Below, one piece after another: positions 61,466 through 64,000 of a stretch of DNA of 64,000 nucleotides (within the stretch, counting starts at the first letter, position 1; every line of letters starts with the position of its first letter). The notes under the pieces are model-generated. The model had not been told where the DNA came from, made no database searches, and saw only the letters and a program-made list of their open reading frames with translations. A program made the translations under genes and the position numbers. Origin of the DNA: Polynucleobacter sp. AM-25C3 (GTDB taxonomy: Bacteria > Pseudomonadota > Gammaproteobacteria > Burkholderiales > Burkholderiaceae); the NCBI RefSeq assembly GCF_018882335.1, contig NZ_JACVOS010000013.1:1-64000 (forward strand). Reading direction: 5' to 3'.

Positions 61466-63010
61466 TTAAGAGCGAATCAAATAATCAAATGCAGAGAGTG
61501 AGGCTTTAGCACCTTCACCCATGGCGATAATGATTTGCTTATAGGGCACAGTAGTGCAGTCACCCGCAGCAAATACTCCAGGCATAGAGGTCTCGCCTTT
61601 CTGGCCAATGATGATTTCACCGCGAGGGGATAGATCAATCACGCCCTTTAGCCAATCGGTATTGGGAAGCAATCCAATTTGAACGAAGATGCCTTCAAGT
61701 CCAATGTCATGCATCTGATTGTTAGCTCGATCTTCATATCGCAAAGTTGTTACTTTTCCGTCTGCGCCCAAGACTTCTTTGCTCAAGGCATTAGTAATCA
61801 CGGTAACGTTAGGCAAGCTGTGTAATTTCTTTTGGAGGACTGCATCAGCACGCAGCTTGGTATCAAACTCAACCAAGGTAACGTGACTCACAATGCCCGC
61901 CAAATCAATTGCAGCCTCAACCCCAGAGTTTCCTCCGCCGATGACTGCAACACGCTTACCTTTGTATAAGGGGCCGTCACAGTGCGGGCAATACGCTACC
62001 CCTTTGCCCCGGTACTCTTGCTCCCCGGGCACATTCATTTCACGCCAGCGTGCGCCAGTGCTCAAAATGACGGTCTTACTTTTGAGGGTGGCGCCATTTT
62101 CTAATGTGATCTCAATTTCCTCGCCGGTCTTGCTTAAGCTCTTAGCTGTTTGAAGATTCATGACATCAACGTCGTATGCCTTCACATGTTGCTCCAGTGC
62201 CATCACTAACTTAGGGCCTTCTGTCTCTTTAACGGAAATAAAGTTTTCAATCCCCACGGTATCGGCAACCTGACCGCCAAAACGCTGAGCCACAATTCCG
62301 GTTCTAATGCCTTTTCTGGCCGAATAAATTGCGGCAGAGGCGCCAGCAGGCCCACCCCCAATGATTAAGGAGTCATAGGATGCTTTAGCGCTAATCTTTT
62401 CTGCATCTCGTGCTGAAGAGTGGGTATCAAGCTTTGCGGCAATTTCTTCAACACTCATGCGGCCTTGACCAAAGACTTCACCATTCAGAATCACGGTTGG
62501 TACTGCCATGATCTGATATTGATCTACCAAGCCCTGGAAGAGGGCGCCATCAATCATCTCGTGCTCGATATTGGGATTAAGAGCAGCCATGAGGTTTAGG
62601 GCCTGTACTACATCCGGACAGTTATGGCATGACAAAGAAATGAATGTCTGAAAACGCTTTTTACCATCGAGACTCTTAATGCTATCAATAACATCCTGCT
62701 CTACTTTTGGTGGATAGCCACTGGATTGCAAAATGGCCAAGATGAAAGAGGTCATCTCATGACCCATAGGTAATCCTGAGAACGCAATGCGAGCCACTTC
62801 ATCGACCTTGCTTACTGTAAAGCTAGGAATATTTTTGCTATTGCCGGCAGTCTTAAGGGTGATCTTGTCAGATTGCTCCGCAACCTCGTTTAATAGCTCT
62901 AGCATCTGAGCGGATTGCGTGCTGTCATCTAAGCTAGCTTCTAAAACGATAGGGTTCACTATCTTTTCAAAATAAACCTTGAGCTGGGCTTTAATGTTGG
63001 TGTCTAACAT
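61466..63010 (-). CDS. ahpF: alkyl hydroperoxide reductase subunit F
   Basis: The 514-residue flavoprotein passes electrons from NADH to AhpC. It has the N-terminal redox CHNC motif (SLSCHNCPD), FAD motif [10 protein letters not shown], the central CPHCDGP disulfide and NAD motif [10 protein letters not shown]. It is transcribed from ahpC across a structured gap. Length is typical. Confidence 0.95.
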   Translation of the reverse strand: MLDTNIKAQLKVYFEKIVNPIVLEASLDDSTQSAQMLELLNEVAEQSDKITLKTAGNSKNIPSFTVSKVDEVARIAFSGLPMGHEMTSFILAILQSSGYPPKVEQDVIDSIKSLDGKKRFQTFISLSCHNCPDVVQALNLMAALNPNIEHEMIDGALFQGLVDQYQIMAVPTVILNGEVFGQGRMSVEEIAAKLDTHSSARDAEKISAKASYDSLIIGGGPAGASAAIYSARKGIRTGIVAQRFGGQVADTVGIENFISVKETEGPKLVMALEQHVKAYDVDVMNLQTAKSLSKTGEEIEITLENGATLKSKTVILSTGARWREMNVPGEQEYRGKGVAYCPHCDGPLYKGKRVAVIGGGNSGVEAAIDLAGIVSHVTLVEFDTKLRADAVLQKKLHSLPNVTVITNALSKEVLGADGKVTTLRYEDRANNQMHDIGLEGIFVQIGLLPNTDWLKGVIDLSPRGEIIIGQKGETSMPGVFAAGDCTTVPYKQIIIAMGEGAKASLSAFDYLIRS

Positions 63011-63038
63011 GATGTATTCCTGGGTATTTAATCTTGAT

Positions 63039-63103
63039 GAGTCTATTGGGTAGGGGGGGGATCATTCTTCCTACCCAATAGACTCTCCGAAGAGAGTCTA
63101 TTG
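63039..63103 (-). other. mutually exclusive hairpins between ahpC and ahpF
   Basis: A 16-base arm at 63039-63054 (GAGTCTATTGGGTAGG) pairs perfectly with 63070-63085. The same bases (63076-63087, CAATAGACTCTC) also pair perfectly with 63092-63103, closing a tetraloop that reads UUCG in the minus-strand RNA. Only one hairpin can form at a time. No T-run follows either stem on the minus strand, so processing, mRNA stability or attenuation is more likely than simple termination. Confidence 0.65.
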
Positions 63104-63130
63104 ATTACTAGTGAATGCTGACTGCTGAGC

Positions 63131-63694
63131 TTAGATCTTGCCTACGAGATCCAAGGATGGAGTCAATGTTGCTGCGCCTTCTTTCCACTTCGCTGGGCAA
63201 ACTTCACCTGGGTGAGCGGCTGTGTATTGAGCGGCCGTGAGCTTACGCAATGTCTCGGAGATATCGCGAGCGATTTCGTTAGAGTGCACTTCAGCTGTCT
63301 TGATGATGCCTTCAGGATTGATGATGAATGTGCCGCGCAATGCTAGGCCTTCTTCTTCAATGTGAACGCCAAAACCACGTGTGAGTGTGTGTGTTGGATC
63401 GCCAACCAGTGGGAACTTCGCCTTGCCTACAGCAGGTGAAGTCTCATGCCACACTTTGTGTGAAAAATGAGTATCGGTAGTGATGATGTATACCTCTGCA
63501 CCCATCTTCTGGAATGCAGCATAGTTATCAGCCGCATCTTCAATTTCTGTTGGGCAGTTAAATGTAAATGCTGCTGGCATGAAAATCAATACAGACCATT
63601 TGCCTTTGAGGGTTTCATCGGAAACAGTTACAAACTTGCCATTGTGGAAAGCTTGGGTCTTGAATGGTGGAACTGGGGTGTTGATTAGTGACAT
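63131..63694 (-). CDS. ahpC: alkyl hydroperoxide reductase subunit C (peroxiredoxin)
   Basis: The 187-residue 2-Cys peroxiredoxin detoxifies hydrogen peroxide and organic peroxides. The peroxidatic Cys is in FTFNCPTEIED (near residue 48) and the resolving Cys in HPGEVCPAKW (near 166). Start ATG 63694 has AGGAG upstream. It is first in the ahpC-ahpF operon. A weak OxyR-like site lies just upstream. Confidence 0.95.
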   Translation of the reverse strand: MSLINTPVPPFKTQAFHNGKFVTVSDETLKGKWSVLIFMPAAFTFNCPTEIEDAADNYAAFQKMGAEVYIITTDTHFSHKVWHETSPAVGKAKFPLVGDPTHTLTRGFGVHIEEEGLALRGTFIINPEGIIKTAEVHSNEIARDISETLRKLTAAQYTAAHPGEVCPAKWKEGAATLTPSLDLVGKI

Positions 63695-63716
63695 GGTTTC
63701 TCCTGTAAAAAATGAA

Positions 63717-63753
63717 ATAGTTGATGCACAACAGAGTCCATTCTAGAGACTAT
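63717..63753 (-). promoter_or_regulatory. possible OxyR site upstream of ahpC
   Basis: The four tetranucleotide positions of the OxyR consensus, 11 bases apart, read ATAG (63717-63720), ACAA, CATT and CTAT (63750-63753). The outer two match exactly and the inner two do not. OxyR control of ahpC is well known; this site is moderate evidence. Confidence 0.35.
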
Positions 63754-63904
63754 TTATTTATTTGCATAATGAATAATTTAGATATTAATAATCTATTTAT
63801 TAGATCAATGAACTGGATTGAATCGATAGGGGGTAATAATTTGCTTGGTCGATGTGATGAAGTTATTTCCCTTTGGTATGCTGTTCCGATAACCGAGAGA
63901 TTGA

Positions 63905-64000
63905 ATGACCCCAATTTTGTATTCCTACCGTAGATGCCCGTATGCAATGAGGGCTCGCATGGCGTTGAAATATTCAGGAATTGAAGTTGAGCACCGGGAG
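63905..64000 (+). CDS. glutathione S-transferase-like protein, N-terminal fragment
   Basis: The frame opens at ATG 63905 and runs off the window after 32 residues. The start MTPILYSYRRCPYAMRARMA followed by LKYSGIEVEHRE is a typical thioredoxin-fold GST N-terminus with a CPYA motif. The rest is outside the window. It is transcribed away from ahpC, so it may share oxidative-stress control, which is an inference. Confidence 0.8.
   Translation, partial: MTPILYSYRRCPYAMRARMALKYSGIEVEHRE

Noticed and set aside
63721..63933. 70-residue plus-strand frame before the GST gene
   Set aside because: It overlaps the GST start in another frame and covers the promoter region of ahpC.
1..64000. CRISPR array, tRNA or rRNA genes
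   Set aside because: No regularly spaced repeats, no tRNA T-loop/anticodon patterns and no rRNA-like segments were recognised on reading both strands.

Overview
The window looks like chromosomal DNA of a low-GC, free-living betaproteobacterium of the Burkholderiaceae, most like Polynucleobacter or a close relative. This is inferred from protein resemblance and gene content: a fused LivM-LivG transporter subunit, a monomeric NADP isocitrate dehydrogenase, a phasin, DarP, MsrPQ, AhpCF and a siroheme sulfite reductase. No rRNA, tRNA or CRISPR array was recognised, and no database search was possible.

Positions 1-10,100 are an accessory, defence-like zone interrupted by sulfur genes. The window opens inside an IS3-type insertion sequence whose right end cuts the tail of a nucleotidyltransferase gene. 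That gene pairs with an upstream winged-helix gene in an AbiE-like arrangement with two identical palindromes at its promoter. Next come the sirohaem and sulfite-reduction genes (cobA-like, DUF934, cysI-like). After them lie a signal-less trypsin-like protease, two RES/Xre toxin-antitoxin pairs arranged back to back, an unknown Arg-rich small protein, an HTH regulator and a Doc toxin with its antitoxin.

Positions 10,100-22,000 hold small membrane proteins, an acyltransferase, a NYN-domain RNase-like protein behind a structured leader, darP, a GMC oxidoreductase, an EamA exporter and a complete branched-chain amino acid ABC transporter (livJ, livH, livMG, livF).

Positions 22,000-28,100 carry two redox modules. 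The first is a persulfide/sulfite module: two TauE-side genes diverge from a persulfide-dioxygenase-like hydrolase, a BigR/SqrR-like repressor and a DUF2892 protein. The second is an operon behind a near-perfect Fur box. It encodes an outer-membrane protein, an FMN-binding protein, ApbE and a His-rich four-helix membrane protein, and reads as a possible iron-regulated trans-envelope flavin/haem electron pathway.

Positions 28,100-50,200 are mostly housekeeping: a secreted nuclease, a lytic transglycosylase, FKBP, MFS and APC transporters, IDH, MsrPQ with a lipocalin and a metallo-hydrolase, an SDR, a pseudouridine synthase, a pterin dehydratase, a parvulin, a phasin, and an SbtA-like bicarbonate permease beside a NhaR-like regulator.

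Positions 50,200-64,000 carry a TerC-universal stress protein fusion, an HPF-like protein, a CzcCBA-type metal efflux operon ending in a PII-like gene, a YdiJ-type 2-hydroxyacid dehydrogenase, and ahpC-ahpF separated by mutually exclusive hairpins. The window ends inside a glutathione S-transferase-like gene.
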